Part shown: positions 33,330 through 44,739 of the stretch, in pieces | Layout of the letters: the number at the start of each line of letters is the position of its first letter | Position numbering within the stretch: the stretch's first letter is position 1 | Assembly: GCF_030445035.2 (NCBI RefSeq) | Contig: NC_080677.1 | Span: forward strand, 31,775,257-31,839,256 | Source of the DNA: Dasypus novemcinctus | Lineage: Eukaryota > Chordata > Mammalia > Cingulata > Dasypodidae | DNA length: 64,000 nucleotides | Direction of reading: 5' to 3' | Notes under the pieces: model-generated | The model's input: the letters and a program-made list of their open reading frames with translations, nothing else | Told to the model about the DNA's origin: nothing | The model's database searches: none | Position numbers and translations under genes: made by a program

Positions 33330-33965
33330 ACATCAGGCTGCCGTCAGCGAGACCCGCAGATATAGTGGCTTAAACCAGAGAGAAATGTACTTCTCTCTCT
33401 CTCTCACCTAGTAGGCAGGGAGGCTTAGCAGGGTCAGAATCCCAGGCTCCTTCAACGTCTTCCTTGCTGTTTCCAACAGGTGGCTTTCATGTTGTGGTCA
33501 AGGGGATGCTCCACCACCCACTAACTTCCCTATCCAGCCAGGAGGAAAGGGGAAAGGAAAATGGGAGGTCATGCTCCTTCCCTTTGAGTGTATGTCCTAG
33601 AAATCACCTTCTGTTAGCCAGAACTTGGTCGCGTGGCTACACTCAAAGGAAGCTGGGAAATGTGTTCTTCACCTCTGTGGCCATGTGCCCAGCTAAAAGC
33701 GTTGTTAAAAAAGATCATGGCAGCATGAGGTGCAGCGATGCCCAGAGATGTACTCACCAAATGCAATGGATGTGTCATGATGATGGGGGAGAGTGTTGCT
33801 GTGGGGGAAGTGGTGGGGTGGGGGCAGTGGGGGTGAATGGGGACCTCATATTTTTTCAATGTAATATTTTTTTAAATGAATTTTAAAAATAAATACATAA
33901 ATAAATATCACAACTGCCCCCCCCCCAAAAAAAGATCATGTCCCCGACAGAACCCCAGCTTTATT
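33330..33965 (-). repeat. Old interspersed repeat split by an L1 3' end
   Basis: Words 'agtggcttaaaccagagaga', 'aatcccaggctccttcaacg', 'catgttgtggtcaagg', 'gtggctacactcaaagg', and 'ccatgtgcccagctaaaa' belong to a common old mammalian repeat. Its end is displaced by the insertion at 33720-33927. Orientation and family are tentative. Confidence 0.35.
33720..33927 (+). mobile_element. 5'-truncated L1 3' end with 13-bp duplication
   Basis: It contains 'aggtgcagcgatgcccagag', 'caccaaatgcaatggatgtg', 'tcatgatgatgggggagagt', and 'acctcatattttttcaatg', then an AATAAATA-type tail. The element is flanked by the perfect 13-base duplication aaaaaagatcatg (33707-33719 and 33928-33940). The same 3' end is found in the larger copy at 63110-63901. 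Between tail and duplication lies an odd C-rich stretch (33915-33926). Confidence 0.75.
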
Positions 33966-34339
33966 GACCCTCCAAGTAGCGGTTGGAGCAGTATTGCTAA
34001 AGACAGGGAAAAGCAGAAGAAAAACTTCATTTTCACCCTGTAGCTACTTTCCTGTCCATTAAATGGGTCTCTTTTCAGACTGGGCTACTTAGGGAGGAGC
34101 TTGGGACTAAGATGAGTCATCAAGGGATGGAGTCAAATAAGCACAGGGAAGAGGGAGAAGAAAGGCAATCTCTGGAGAGCTGCTCAACCAGGCACACGGA
34201 TGATGTGGCATGGAGAGGAGCTGGGTGCATGAATTAACGTGCCTTTTCTATGGGCTGCTTTTAAGGGTAGAGGTCCCTGGCTGGAAAAGAAACCAAAAAA
34301 AAACAACAAATCAAAATGAAGTTGATTTGGTGCTTTAGA

Positions 34340-34520
34340 GTTTTTAAGTGCTTTTCACAACATTTTTCTCATTGAGTCTTTATGAAAACCTTGTATAGCA
34401 GGAATAACAGATAACGTCACCTCTATTTCATAGGTGAGAAAACAGTGTCAGGGGTTTTGAGGTTTCTAGCTATTAAGTGACAGAAGCAGGATTCAAAATC
34501 AGGCTTTACTACATCCTCCT
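34340..34520 (-). mobile_element. MIR SINE
   Basis: Antisense MIR order: 'agtgcttttcacaacat', 'ctcattgagtctttatga', 'tttcataggtgagaaaac', 'tagctattaagtgacagaag', and 'caggattcaaaatcagg'. Confidence 0.7.
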
Positions 34521-35189
34521 TGCTCTCCCCTCCCCCTTTAAACACACACCATCTTGCAGTTATTTTCCGAAGCACTTTCCCCACCACACTTGCTTCCATG
34601 GTGCACACAGATGGAGCTAATGAACCAGGCCACTTGCATCCCAACACACCCTCTGGGATGACCTAAAGGATCTGCCCTTCAGGTTGCCATCTCTCCATAC
34701 CTGCCCTGGAGCTCGATGAAACTTGGGAAAGGTCCTGGGGGGTCATCCCATGGCCGCTGCTAGCACCGGTGTGGTCCAGGAGACAGCAGCGACCCAGGTA
34801 CGTGGTGTGGCGAGCATGCCGTGGGGACCCTGTGCCCAAGATGGGAGTTCCTGGGCCAGGATTCACATGAAGCACGGCTTCCAGAGCTGCAGCCAGAGCT
34901 TGCGGTCAACGCAGTAGAAACGTCAGTGACGCCCACAGGCCCCTCTAGGCTATTCCCCTTCCAGCGGTCCATTCTCCATCTCAGGAGCATCTCAGAGGCA
35001 CATATTATGCTCCATCATACACTTAATGGTATTTTCAACAAAATACCCTAAAACAAACCACCTCGTCTAATTTCTTCCCACCAAGTTGATGAGGGTTTTG
35101 ATGACAATGACAGGACATAATCATGGCCTGATGTTTCTTATCGAGGCCAACGTTGCTTCAAGGAAGAAACGAGATTTGAAGGCAGAAGT

Positions 35190-35380
35190 CCTGCTGCTAA
35201 GTGACTGTATGATCTCTGGTAGGTCATTTAAGGACTCTGAACCTCAGTCTCCTCATCTGAGAAATGACAACTAGTTGTCACCATGACAACAAGAGCACAA
35301 ATCTTTTGTGACGTTTAAAGTTCAAGTAAGACAATAGGTGTGATATTGCTTTATAAACTGTAAAGTGCTATACAAATATT
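35190..35380 (+). mobile_element. MIR-type SINE
   Basis: MIR-like order: 'ctaagtgactgtatgatctc', 'gaacctcagtctcctcatct', 'gagaaatgacaactag', and 'taaactgtaaagtgctatac'. Confidence 0.55.
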
Positions 35381-36424
35381 AGTCAACTAAACATCAGACC
35401 AACGCAAGATTAAGGAGGAATACAAGACTGAGAGAGAGAAGTTCAAGGACGGCCATTAGGTCATTGGTGGCTTCAGCCCTGCTTTGCTGACCTCTGGTTC
35501 CACGTCATTACAAAGCAGTGTCTTCCTTCTGGGTCAGTCGGGATGTCAATCATGAGTGGCATCCTTAGGGTGGTATCTGGTGCTGAGAACCTCACCCCCT
35601 ATATTGCTACAGGCTGAAAGTTTTCAAAGTATTTTGTTCAACTTCTCACAAAAATATCACTCCTGTAAGTGGCAGGAAAGGATCTTTTCTTATTTTAATA
35701 GGGGATTATTTGTTATTTCTCAGGGAAATAGACTTGGGGCTGCTGGTAATTTCAAAATATGAAAAAAATGTAAAGGAACAAAAATATAGAGCATGGGAAA
35801 ATCAGCCAGTGTACAAATCAGAGCCATTTAAAAACCATGTTTCCCATCTAGTGATTTCTGTTCCGCAGTGATAATCTCTCAGATTATTTTTAGTATGTGT
35901 TTTTAAAATATTTTCTCAGCAATTTTATCAAGGTGGAGGCTGATACCTACTTGAAGCAATTCTGAAAAAAGAGGCATCTGCTAAGATAGTTGGGGAAGGG
36001 AATATAGAGCAGGCTGCTTCCCGTGGTTACCTCTAAGGGGTGGGAGCAGAACTGGGAAAGCGAGGAAATTGATCACTTCTAGACTGTTACAATGAACAGG
36101 TAATGTAGTAAAATCACAAATATAGACACATTTCTAAGAATTATTAAAATAGAAGTTAATTGTTTCAGGAAACATTCTCTTTGTTTAGATGAACTCTCAT
36201 GTTTACCTGGCAAAAAAATATCACCGTCTTAGCACCTCATTTTATCTCCCCAACCCTCCTCCTCCACAGCACATTGATCTTACAAATCATCGCTATTATT
36301 GAAAATGTTGGGGAGGAGAGCAAATTCGATTTTGGTAAAAGTGACTATATTGACAAACATGGAATCCAAAGGCCACCAGGCTATGGGTTCCTCAAGAGCA
36401 GAGGCTTTTGTGTTTCATTGTTGA
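35381..36424. other. Unassigned non-coding sequence
   Basis: No gene or clear repeat seen; AT-rich pieces around 35850-35950 may be conserved but are not distinctive. Confidence 0.3.
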
Positions 36425-36720
36425 AATCATTTATTCATTCAATAAATGCTTACTGAGTGCTATGTCCTGCTCTATGCCCAGTGATACAGCAGTGACAAAT
36501 GACAATCCCTGCCTCCATTTAATCTATTTTCTAGCGTTATACATAGGCTTAACAAATATTTGTTGAATACATGAATTTGTTCATGAAAAAATATATTGAG
36601 CATTTCCTGTGTTCTAAGAATTATTTTAAGCATTGAAGCTATAGCAGTGAGAGTGACAAAGCTCATTTTCTAGTAAAGGGAAAGCTGATATAAACCAAAG
36701 AAATCAATACCTAAATGCCA
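36425..36720 (+). repeat. Ancient mammalian repeat fragment
   Basis: Opens with tttattcattcaataaatgc and 'tactgagtgctatgtcctgc', then 'acaatccctgcctccattt', the same family as at 32025. Confidence 0.45.
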
Positions 36721-36950
36721 GGCGGTGAATTGTATCCAGCCTGACTGGTGTTGATACTACTTCCTGTGTATGCAACTGTAGCTTCACAAATGGGAAAATT
36801 CCCAGACCTTACTTATTGCCTACTGGGTTATATCTTGGAACATGGCAAATGAAACTAAAATTCCATTGACATCATGCATGGCACTGGGTTGAACCTTCCC
36901 ATTCTTGTGACTAATCCTCTCACAAGGTAGCTTGCCTAGGAAGATGTTGG

Positions 36951-37852
36951 GCAGCTAGTTAGTTTTAAGGTTTTTTTTAAAGATTTATTTCTTTACTTTC
37001 TTTATCTCCCCCCCCACCACACACACACACACATACACACACAATTGTTCTGTCATCTGTCTGCTCACTGTTTGCTTGCCTTCTCCAGGAGGCACAGGGA
37101 ACCAAACCCAGGACCTCCCATATGAGAGGGGAGTGCCCAGCAGCATGAGCCACATCCGCTCCCTGCAGGCTGCAGTGTCTGCTGGCTTGTGGCATCAGCT
37201 CTTTGCGGCAGGAGGCAGCATCTAGTTCATTGCGGTGGGATGTGGCATCTAGCTCGTTGCTATGGGAGGCTACTCTTCTTTTAGGAGGCATGAGACCTGA
37301 ACCCAGGACCTCCCATGTGGTAGGTGGGAGCCCAACTGGTTGAGCCACAACCGCTTCCCTAGTTAGTTTTATATTGCTACCATAAAAAGTACCACAGATT
37401 TAGTGGCTTAAACAATACAAACCTATTACCTTGCAGTTCTGAAGGACAGAAATCCTAACTGGGTCTCCTTGGGCTGAAATCAAAGTGTCAGCAAAATTGC
37501 ATTTCTTCTGGAGGCTCCAGGGGAGAATCCATTTCCTTGCCTTTTCCAACTTCTCCAGGCCACCTGTGTTTCCTGGCTTGTGGCCCCTTCCTCTACCTTC
37601 AAAACCAGTAACCTCGGGTCAAATCCTTCTCACGTTTCCATCTCTCTAGTTCTCCCTATTCTGGCCCCCTCTTTCACTGACAAAGACGTTTGTTGTTACC
37701 TTGGGCGTACCTAGATTATCCGAGATAATATCCCTATTTTAAGTTTAGCTGATTAGGAAACTTAATTCCCCTGTGCCATGTAGCCTAAAATATTTACAGA
37801 TTACAGGATTAGCAAATAGATGTGTTTGGACCTATTACTCTGCCTACCAAAG
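36951..37852 (-). mobile_element. MaLR-type LTR interrupted by a SINE
   Basis: The LTR lies on the reverse strand. On the plus strand it starts 'agttagttttatattgctac' and runs through 'agtggcttaaacaatacaaa', 'gaggctccaggggagaatcc', 'cttggcttgtggc' (with one difference), and 'gattatccgagataatatcc' to 'ctctgcctaccaaa'. Its end, just before 37852, is the 5' end of the LTR. The SINE at 36968-37358 sits about 15 bases from its 3' end. No viral coding sequence. Confidence 0.6.
36968..37358 (-). mobile_element. Two-headed tRNA-derived SINE with 13-bp duplication
   Basis: Read in reverse: head one starts near 37358 (gggaagcggttgtggctcaa; box B-like gggttcaggtctc). A linker of three ~27-base tandem units follows (about 37275-37185). 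Head two starts near 37170 (gggagcggatgtggctcatg; box B-like gggtttggttccc), followed by a CA-rich body with a (GT)n stretch and an A-rich tail. The duplication ctagttagtttta is perfect (36955-36967 and 37359-37371). The 123-codon minus frame across it is a repeat artefact. Confidence 0.9.
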
Positions 37853-38110
37853 ACAGGCTAGAAAAGGAGGAGTTGTTTTTTTCTTCTTCAGTCCTCAGTC
37901 CCAAATTCCAGCACTCTGTTGAATGACCAGGAGATATTGATTTGCTTATAGCTGATGCTGGTAAACAGAACAGAAAATACCACAACCTCCAAAATTCAGG
38001 ATTTATTTCCTAAGCCACATCTTTTCCTGGTTAGAAACTGTATGGGGCAGCAGTTCCAGTAACTCCCACAAGCAAACTCAAAACCTTTTTGCAGAAAGGT
38101 CTTTCATCAC

Positions 38111-38575
38111 TGTGGTGGTTTGAAGCTGTATGTACCCCCAAAAACCATGTTCTGAAATGTCACCCATTCCTGTGGCTGTGAACCCGCGGTGAGCAGGCCC
38201 TTGTGATGAGGTGACTTCTGTTAAGGCGTGGCCCATCTCAGCAGGATGGGTCTTAATCCTATTACCGAGTCCTTTCTAAGCAGAATGAATTCAGACACAG
38301 AGAGAGAAAGCCACAGGAAGTAAGACGTTAAAATCAGCGAAACCTGGGAGCGAAGGGGGAGACCAGAGACCCCCTCATATGCCTTGCCATGTGACAGAGG
38401 AGCCACAGATTGCTGGCAGCCAGTCCCAGCACGCCCCAGGCTTCAGGCAGAAAGCATCACCTTGACGATGCCTTGATGTGGACGTTCTTTAGCCTCAAAA
38501 CTGTAAGTTAATAAATGCCCATTGTTCAGGCCAACCCATTTCACAGTATTTGCTTAAGCAGTCTAAGAAACTAAA
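38111..38575 (+). mobile_element. LTR, MaLR-like, near full length
   Basis: Starts tgtggtggtttgaagctg, contains 'gtggctgtgaaccc', 'taaggcgtggcccatctcag', and 'ccatgtgacagaggagcc'. A poly(A) signal (ttaataaatgccc at about 38508) is followed by 'ttcacagtatttgcttaag' and an end near 'agtctaagaaactaaaact'. Two other copies of its 5' part occur here (5395-5556 on the minus strand is clearest). I cannot see a clear duplication at the ends. Confidence 0.65.
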
Positions 38576-38654
38576 ACTCCTCCGTTTCTCAGGACTACTC
38601 AAGTGTAGTGAAGATTCCTTTTAACAACAGTCTCGCGTATCGTTATCTTCTCTT

Positions 38655-38850
38655 TTGCAGAGCACTTGACGGTTTATAGAGAATGTTCGCATACCCTCTC
38701 TGGGCTCTCGCCACAACTCTGCGAGGTAGACAGGCAGAGAGTACAGTTAACCTCCCTTCACCAAAGAGGAAGCTGAACCTCAGCTGGAAGAATGGCATGT
38801 CCAGAACTCTGACTGGGTTTTGATGCTCAAGGCTGTGCTCTCTCCAGTAC
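38655..38850 (-). mobile_element. MIR SINE
   Basis: Antisense MIR order: 'agagcacttgacggttta', 'cacaactctgcgaggtag', 'ccaaagaggaagctgaacc', 'actctgactgggttttga', and 'gctgtgctctctcc'. Confidence 0.6.
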
Positions 38851-39274
38851 AACCTCTTTCCTCCACTAGTCATTCCTCTTGGCTCTGGACTCCGGAGCGT
38901 CCGGACCACGTTCCACACTGCCACACAGTCACTGTCACCACCACCATCGTCATTGTTGTCATCATCGCCAGGAATTTCCTTAGTTATTCATCAGCAGAAA
39001 CAACTTCTAATGTCAGTCCCCACCTCTGGCTCTGCGCCTGGGAGAAACAATGAGTGGACTTTAGAACATGAAGCCTCAATTTCTGATGCCAGCTGCCAAC
39101 GTGTCAGGAAGTCAGCCTTTCCCATCTCTGTCCCTGTGAATAATCCCTTTGCCCATTCTCCCTAGTGAGACCCAGAATCATCCCCAGATGGCTGGAAAAA
39201 AATCAAGAGTGCTCTCCAATAGTCACCAGCACTGCCCAGCGTGAGCAAGCATCCCTGACAAGCACATTCCGATT

Positions 39275-39425
39275 ATCTGTGGCTATAAAACAAAGCGCCC
39301 AAAAATTCAAGGGCTAGAAACAACAACCATTTTATTTGATGATGATTGTGCAATCTGAGCAGGGTTCAGCTGGGTGGTTCTACTCTCAGTCCTGTTGGTT
39401 GTCTGTCTTATGAAAATGGGAATGA
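39275..39425 (+). repeat. Old interspersed repeat fragment
   Basis: Words 'attatctgtggctataaaac', 'caagggctagaaacaacaac' and 'gcagggttcagctgggtgg' belong to a common old mammalian repeat that I cannot name with certainty. Confidence 0.4.
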
Positions 39426-40960
39426 AAAAGACAAAAAGCATATTTGCATTAATATGAGACTAGTTTCGACCTTACACACCACCTGAAAGGGTCTCAGGGA
39501 CCCCTTCAAGTGTTCCCTGGAAGGTACTTTGAGAACCACAACCCTACCTAGTTTTGAGTACCCATTTTCAGACAAAAACTATGGATTGTCTGGGAAGAGG
39601 GATACTGACTAGCTCTAGGGAAACCCACTCAAGTCCCAGGGGTGCTAGGGAACTTTTATAATTGTTTAATCATCACGAATAGTCCAGTCCCCAGCCTGCT
39701 ATGAACAGTGCTAGACTCAGTTTCCAGTCTATGGGGCTATTTCAAGTTCCTTCAAATTGCTTTTATGTGCAGAGACTCCAGCAAAGATACTAAGTCTAAG
39801 GTGCAATTCCTGTCATTTTATCACCAGGTATGTGGGATTTATTTTGAGTTAATCTTTCTTTCATTGAAAGGAAAAATGTTTGCCATTCAGCCCAAACCTT
39901 GCTCGATGTTATATCTTCCATGACATTTGTCATATTTTCAAGATGTCTCGCAGCAGCTTCACCCGTTTAAAGGGAGAAGGCATTGAACCATGCAGCTCTT
40001 ATGAAAACCCACAGCAGTCACACTGCTTTGAAAATTTAGTGCTTAACTAATATAAAAGTTATAAAATGTTTGGGGTTCTGGGGACTTCCATAAACTTAGA
40101 ATTTTAGGTGCCCCGAGATGCAATTTCTTTGATCTCTGTCTGCCCTGGTAAATCATTTATTGGGGCAGCCCTTTTAAATAGAATCCTCTCAACCTCTCCC
40201 ACAAGATGTATAAAATAACATACTCTGCAAACAGTCATCCAACCCCTAGCCTTACTGTAGTCACTGATTACCAATTGATAGACTGCTAGGATTTTTTTCA
40301 AACAATTCTTTTTATTCTCAAACATTTGCATAAAAGACAGTGATGATGTGCCGCATGATGCCAAATGCAAATATCCTGAAATTTCCAGAATGGGACATGC
40401 CATACTAAGACTATTTCAGCAGTCTTTGCTTTTTAAATCCTAAGACTAATAGATTTCAAGGCATTACTGCATCCATCCCCAAGTTAGTTCAGCCAAACCA
40501 TTTTCTTACAACATCCTCCTATTTCACTCCCCACCCCCCGCCCCTAAGCTGCTCACCCCAAAAGCCTATCTGTTCTACCTGCCATGATTTTTAGGAACTC
40601 CAAGAGGAGAGGGGAGCAGTCATCATATTTCCATCACGACCCCCACGCCCTCACTCCTGGACCGCCCCAGCTCACTAATGCGTTCTCTCACACACACACT
40701 TTCACACACACACTCGTACTTGCCTCCCTGCCTTCTCTGAAGACTTCAGAGAAATGAAAAATAGCTGTCATCAGAAAAAGGTTTAGGGACTTCTGGCTTT
40801 GAAGAATGTAAATGTCAGGACCTTTTCCAAGTGTTTAACTCAAATGTGAGAAGAGGGGTTTGTGGTCGTGAAGTCCTGGTGAAGGTTTGGAAACAACAAA
40901 CTTTTAAGTCTCTGCAATCTTATATTCAAATCCAAAAGTTCCTTTTGTGTATTAAGAAAA
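39426..40960. other. Unassigned non-coding sequence
   Basis: No gene seen. A short hAT-MITE-like end ('tttgagaaccacaa') lies near 39520. (AC)n-type runs lie at about 40688-40710. Confidence 0.3.
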
Positions 40961-40968
40961 ACATTGAT

Positions 40969-41377
40969 GGCGGCAGACTTGGCCCAGTGGTTAGGGCATC
41001 CACCTACCACACGGGAGGTCCGCGGTTCAAATCCCGGGCCTCCTTGACCCGTGTGGAGCTGGCCCATGCGCATTGCTGACGCTGTGCCACGCAGGGGAGT
41101 CCCCGCGTAGGGGAGCCCCACGCGCAAGGAGTGCGCCCTGTAAGGAGAGCCGCCCAGCGCGAAAGAAAGTGCAGCCTGCCCAGGAATGGTGCTGCACACA
41201 CAGAGAGCTGACACAACAAGATGATGCAACAAAAAGAGACACAGATTCCTGTGCCACTGACAACAACAGAAACGGACAAAGAAGAAGACGCAGCGAATAG
41301 ACACAGAGAATAGACAACCAGGGTGGGGGGGGGGATGCAGAGAAATAAATAAATAAATCTTTAAAAGAAAAAAAAAA
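40969..41377 (+). mobile_element. Long-type tRNA-derived SINE (DAS long form)
   Basis: Head: cagacttggcccagtggtta, 'cacgggaggtccgcggttca' with box B ggttcaaatcccggg. The body follows as 'gcgcaaggagtgcgccctgt', 'aaagtgcagcctgcccagga', 'gagagctgacacaacaagat', 'gcaacaaaaagagacacaga', a G run (41325-41334), and an AATAAATAAATCTTTAAA tail. Words 'aaacattgat' before and 'aaaattgatt' after fit a decayed duplication. Compared with the copies at 48431 and 53812 it lacks about 20 bases near 41080. The 154-codon minus frame 40840-41304 is a repeat artefact. Confidence 0.92.
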
Positions 41378-41955
41378 TTGATTAATTCAGTCAGAAAAGA
41401 ATTATTCTCATGATCTGACTAAGTAACAATCCATGTGTCAAGATTAGGGAGAAAAGCCTGCTCCTGAATTTCTAAAACTTGGAGAGGGAAAGAACTTCCT
41501 AAACAGGTCAAGAAGCCATAAAGAAAGCTATAAAGGAAAAGAATGGTGAATTTGATTACATTAAAATTTTCTGAATTAAAAAAAAGATCATAAACTAAAT
41601 CAAATGGCAAATGACCAGGAAAATATTTGCAACATATACTCCAAAGGGCCTAATCTCTCTAAAACTCAAAATGTTCTTATAATTAATGGGGTAGGAATAT
41701 GAATAAAAAAACTAATCAGGCAGTTAAGGGAAAAATAAATACAAAAGGCAGATAAACGCAAAAAGATTCACAAATGCAAAAGCAACAGTGAGATACCATT
41801 TTCATCTGTCAGATTATAAACTATTGATAAAGTTTGATGATGCCCAGTGTTGGCAAAGGTGAGGTGAAATAAGCATTCTCATACCCTCTTGTTACAGCCT
41901 TTTTGGTAAGCCAAATGGGACTATCCATCAACTTCTAGAATGCACGTATAAATAT

Positions 41956-42547
41956 TTTTTTCTTGAGATGAAGTTCATACAACATAAAATTAACCATTTT
42001 GAAGTGTACAATTCAATGACATTTAATACCATATGCCACCATCACCTCTATCTGGTTTTAAAATACTTCCGTCACCCCCAAAAAGAGACCCTGTACCCAT
42101 TAAGCATTCATTCCCCATTCCCCAGCCCAGTTCCTGGTAACCACCAGTCTCCTTTCTGTCTCTATGGATTTACCTAGTCTGGGTATATTACATAAATGGA
42201 ATCCTGCAATACATGGTCATTTGTGACAGACTTCTTTTGCACAGTGTAGTGTTTCTGAGGCTCATCCACAAAGAACCATATATCAGAACTTCTTTCCTTT
42301 TGAAGGCAGATTAATATTTCATTGTATGGGCACACCACATTTTGTTTATCCATTCATCTGTTGATGGACATTTGAGTTGTTTCCACTTTTTGGCTATTGT
42401 GAATACTGCTGCTAGGAACATTTGTGCACAAGCATTTGTTTGAGTCCTGTTTTCAATTCTTTTGGGAGTGGAATTGTTGGATGATCTGGTAATTTTATGT
42501 TTAACTTTTTGAGGAACCACTAAATTGTTTCAAAAGGCATATCTTTT
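41956..42547 (-). mobile_element. L1M 3' region, reverse strand, inserted in the forward L1
   Basis: Antisense L1M: 'gaagttcatacaacataaaa', 'aaccattttgaagtgtacaa', 'accaccagtctcctttctg', 'ttcattgtatgggcacacc', 'catctgttgatggacatttg', and 'tttgagtcctgttttcaatt'. It starts after a T-rich run at 41952-41960, as expected for the A tail of a reverse-strand L1. Confidence 0.75.
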
Positions 42548-42987
42548 TTGTGTGTGTATCTTTTTTTAAAGATTTATTTTTTATTTATTTCTCTCCCCTT
42601 CCCCTCTCACTCTACCCCCCAGGTGTCTGCTTTCTGAGTCCATTCGCTGTGTGTCCTTCTGTGACCGCTTCTATCCTTATCAGCGGCACCAGGAATCTGT
42701 GTTTCTTCCTGTTGCGTCATCTTGTGTCAGCTCTCCGTGTGTGCGGTGCCACTCCTGGGCAGGCTGCACTTTCTTTTGCACTGGGCGGCTCTCCTTACGG
42801 GGCACACTCCTTGCGCATGGGGCTCCCCTACACAGGGGACTCACCTGCATGGCAGGGCACTCTTTGCACGCATCAGCACTGAGCATGGGCCAGCTCCACA
42901 CGGTGAAGGAGGCCCGGGATTTGAACTGCAGACATCCCATGTGGTACGCGGACACCCTATCCATTGGGCCAAGTCCACTACCCTCGT
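42548..42987 (-). mobile_element. Long-type tRNA-derived SINE
   Basis: Reverse-strand long form: head near 42985 (tggacttggcccaatggata on the minus strand), 'cgcaaggagtgtgccccgta', 'aaagtgcagcctgcccag', and a tail at about 42548-42590. Direct repeat atatctttt at 42539-42547 and 42988-42996 is the target duplication. It sits at the right end of the reverse L1 inside the forward L1, so it is at least the third layer of nesting. Confidence 0.9.
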
Positions 42988-43260
42988 ATATCTTTTGATA
43001 CAGAAGTTTCCACTTCCAGGAATTTATACTGTAGAGCTCTTTGTACATATACAAACCACACATGTACAAAAATTATTGCTGGTGCCCTGTTTATAACATC
43101 AAAAACAGAAAGAAATGTAAATGTACCTCAGTAAGTGGTTGGTTAAACAGTTTGTCCTCAGATGTTGAATTGAAAAAGTGCATATGCAGATGTTCTTTGT
43201 ATAACTCTTCGAACTTCTCTGTGTACTGGAAAAAGTTTTCAAGATAAAAGTTGGGAAGGA

Positions 43261-44730
43261 GGATAGTGGTGGATCTATAGATGTTGTTATGGAAACTGAC
43301 CAAGATAGACGAAGTGAAAAACATGAGCTACCAACAATGTCTACAATATCATTAAGAGTTTTCCCACCTTTGACTGATCCATAAGTTATTTAACCAATGC
43401 CCGAATTTCTCATTGTTCATGAGCACAGGTAATTCTGTAATGAACATCTTTGCTCTTAATCTTCCACATCACTCACTATCATTTCAGAATAAAATCAGAG
43501 ATACTTAATACTGGGGCTTATGACCCCCGGTAAGGCTATAGAAACAGGAAAAAAGTGCCCTCTGGAAATGTTCTTGCCATTGTTCTTCACCAGAAATCCC
43601 ACAAGTGCTTAATAAACACCTGTACTGTACCCAATGCTATTGAAAACACTAGGGAGAAGAGCTCAGAGTTCCCCACAAACACCAATTCCATTAGTGGTGA
43701 CCACTAATTTTAAGCCACTAATAGACTAACTAAGACTTAAGGGGCTCTACGTGCCAAGTCCTGTGCTGGGCATTTTGCAGGGGGCATCATACTACTGAAT
43801 CCTGGAGCTTAGATCTGAGTTTTCATTGGATTTTTAAAAGAGAAGCTAATCTTCCTGGCCCTCCCAACTCTCCATTCCCATCTTACATGGGGAAAAAAAA
43901 AATCCGTTCATTCCTTTGCATACACCCAGCCCTGCCCTTTGAAATGTGGCTTCCTTCCCTGTGGTTCCGGTTGCAGCTCCCTGATAAATGCGCTCTGGGG
44001 CGTTCTGTGGAGTCTTGGGCTGTACCGCCTTCTGAGGACCAGCCGAACTCCCCCACCTAATTAGTATGAATATGAAAAGCCGGCAAGAACTTTATGGAAT
44101 TGGGGGACCTAACTCAAAATGGATTAGTTTGCTGAGAATGAGGCAAACAGCAGAATTCTATTGATGGGCAGAAAAGAAAAGGAAGAAAAAAAGCAAAAAA
44201 TGATGCAGATCCTTTCAGGATAGTGCATGTAGAAGACTTCTTAAAGTAAAATGTAGCTTCTTTCTTTCTGAATTTCCTGAATGACCACTGTCCATTATGT
44301 CAAAGATTGTTACTATGTAAGAGTCCGTATGAGACATTTATTTTAGGATATAGCTCGAGGATAATTTTTATATTTCTAAGGAATCAGTATGCTTTCTTTC
44401 TTAATAAAAGAATAAGGGAAGCTCAGAGACAAAGCTGATGTTAACCTCAGCAGCTCTATTAGCTTTTTGTGATTTATACATTTCCTCCTTCTTCTTCCTG
44501 ATTCTCTACTTTTTTTCTGATAATATTGTGTAGATGTCCATTAACATCTTTCTTCAAATGATTTTTGAAAGGGAGCCTAAGATATAAATAAGGTATTATT
44601 GGCTAATGTGTACAGCATTATATGTGGACTTGTCTTTGGTGTAAGTATGAGTAAATACATGGCAGTAGCTAAATAACCAACTATACTTCCTCTTCGTCCA
44701 TTCTTTCAATAGAGATTTATAAATACAGAG
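43261..44730. other. Unassigned sequence with faint MIR traces
   Basis: A reverse MIR-like stretch lies at 43735-43830 ('ggggctctacgtgccaagtc', 'ctgtgctgggcattttgcag'). The rest is unassigned. The 44000-44100 stretch (gaatatgaaaagccgg) is repeat-poor. Confidence 0.35.
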
Positions 44731-44739
44731 AAGCAGTGT

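Larger units (their letters stand above)
41378..43260 (+). mobile_element. L1 ORF2 / 3' region, split by another L1 with its own SINE
   Basis: The left part (41378-41955) follows the end of L1 ORF2 and 3' region: 'gaatttgattacattaaaat', 'ttgcaacatatactccaaag', 'aaaagcaacagtgagatacc', and 'cccagtgttggcaaaggtga'. The right part (42997-43260) resumes with 'ttccacttccaggaattta', 'gtaaatgtacctcagtaag', and 'tggttggttaaacag'. The split falls where L1 reads 'taaatgcac...ccacttc'. Dead. Confidence 0.65.

Noticed and set aside
33464..33886. 140-codon open frame
   Set aside because: It spans an old repeat and runs into the L1 3' end inserted at 33720, so it is a product of the insertion.
37180..37280. 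CRISPR-like array from the 27-base tandem units
   Set aside because: Only three degenerate direct repeats without unique spacers, inside a mammalian SINE.
42665..43096. Frames with Cys-rich text repeated at several places
   Set aside because: All are inside SINE copies and arise from the same repeat in the same frame; not evidence of a gene family. Listed as a finding only because of the shared open frame.
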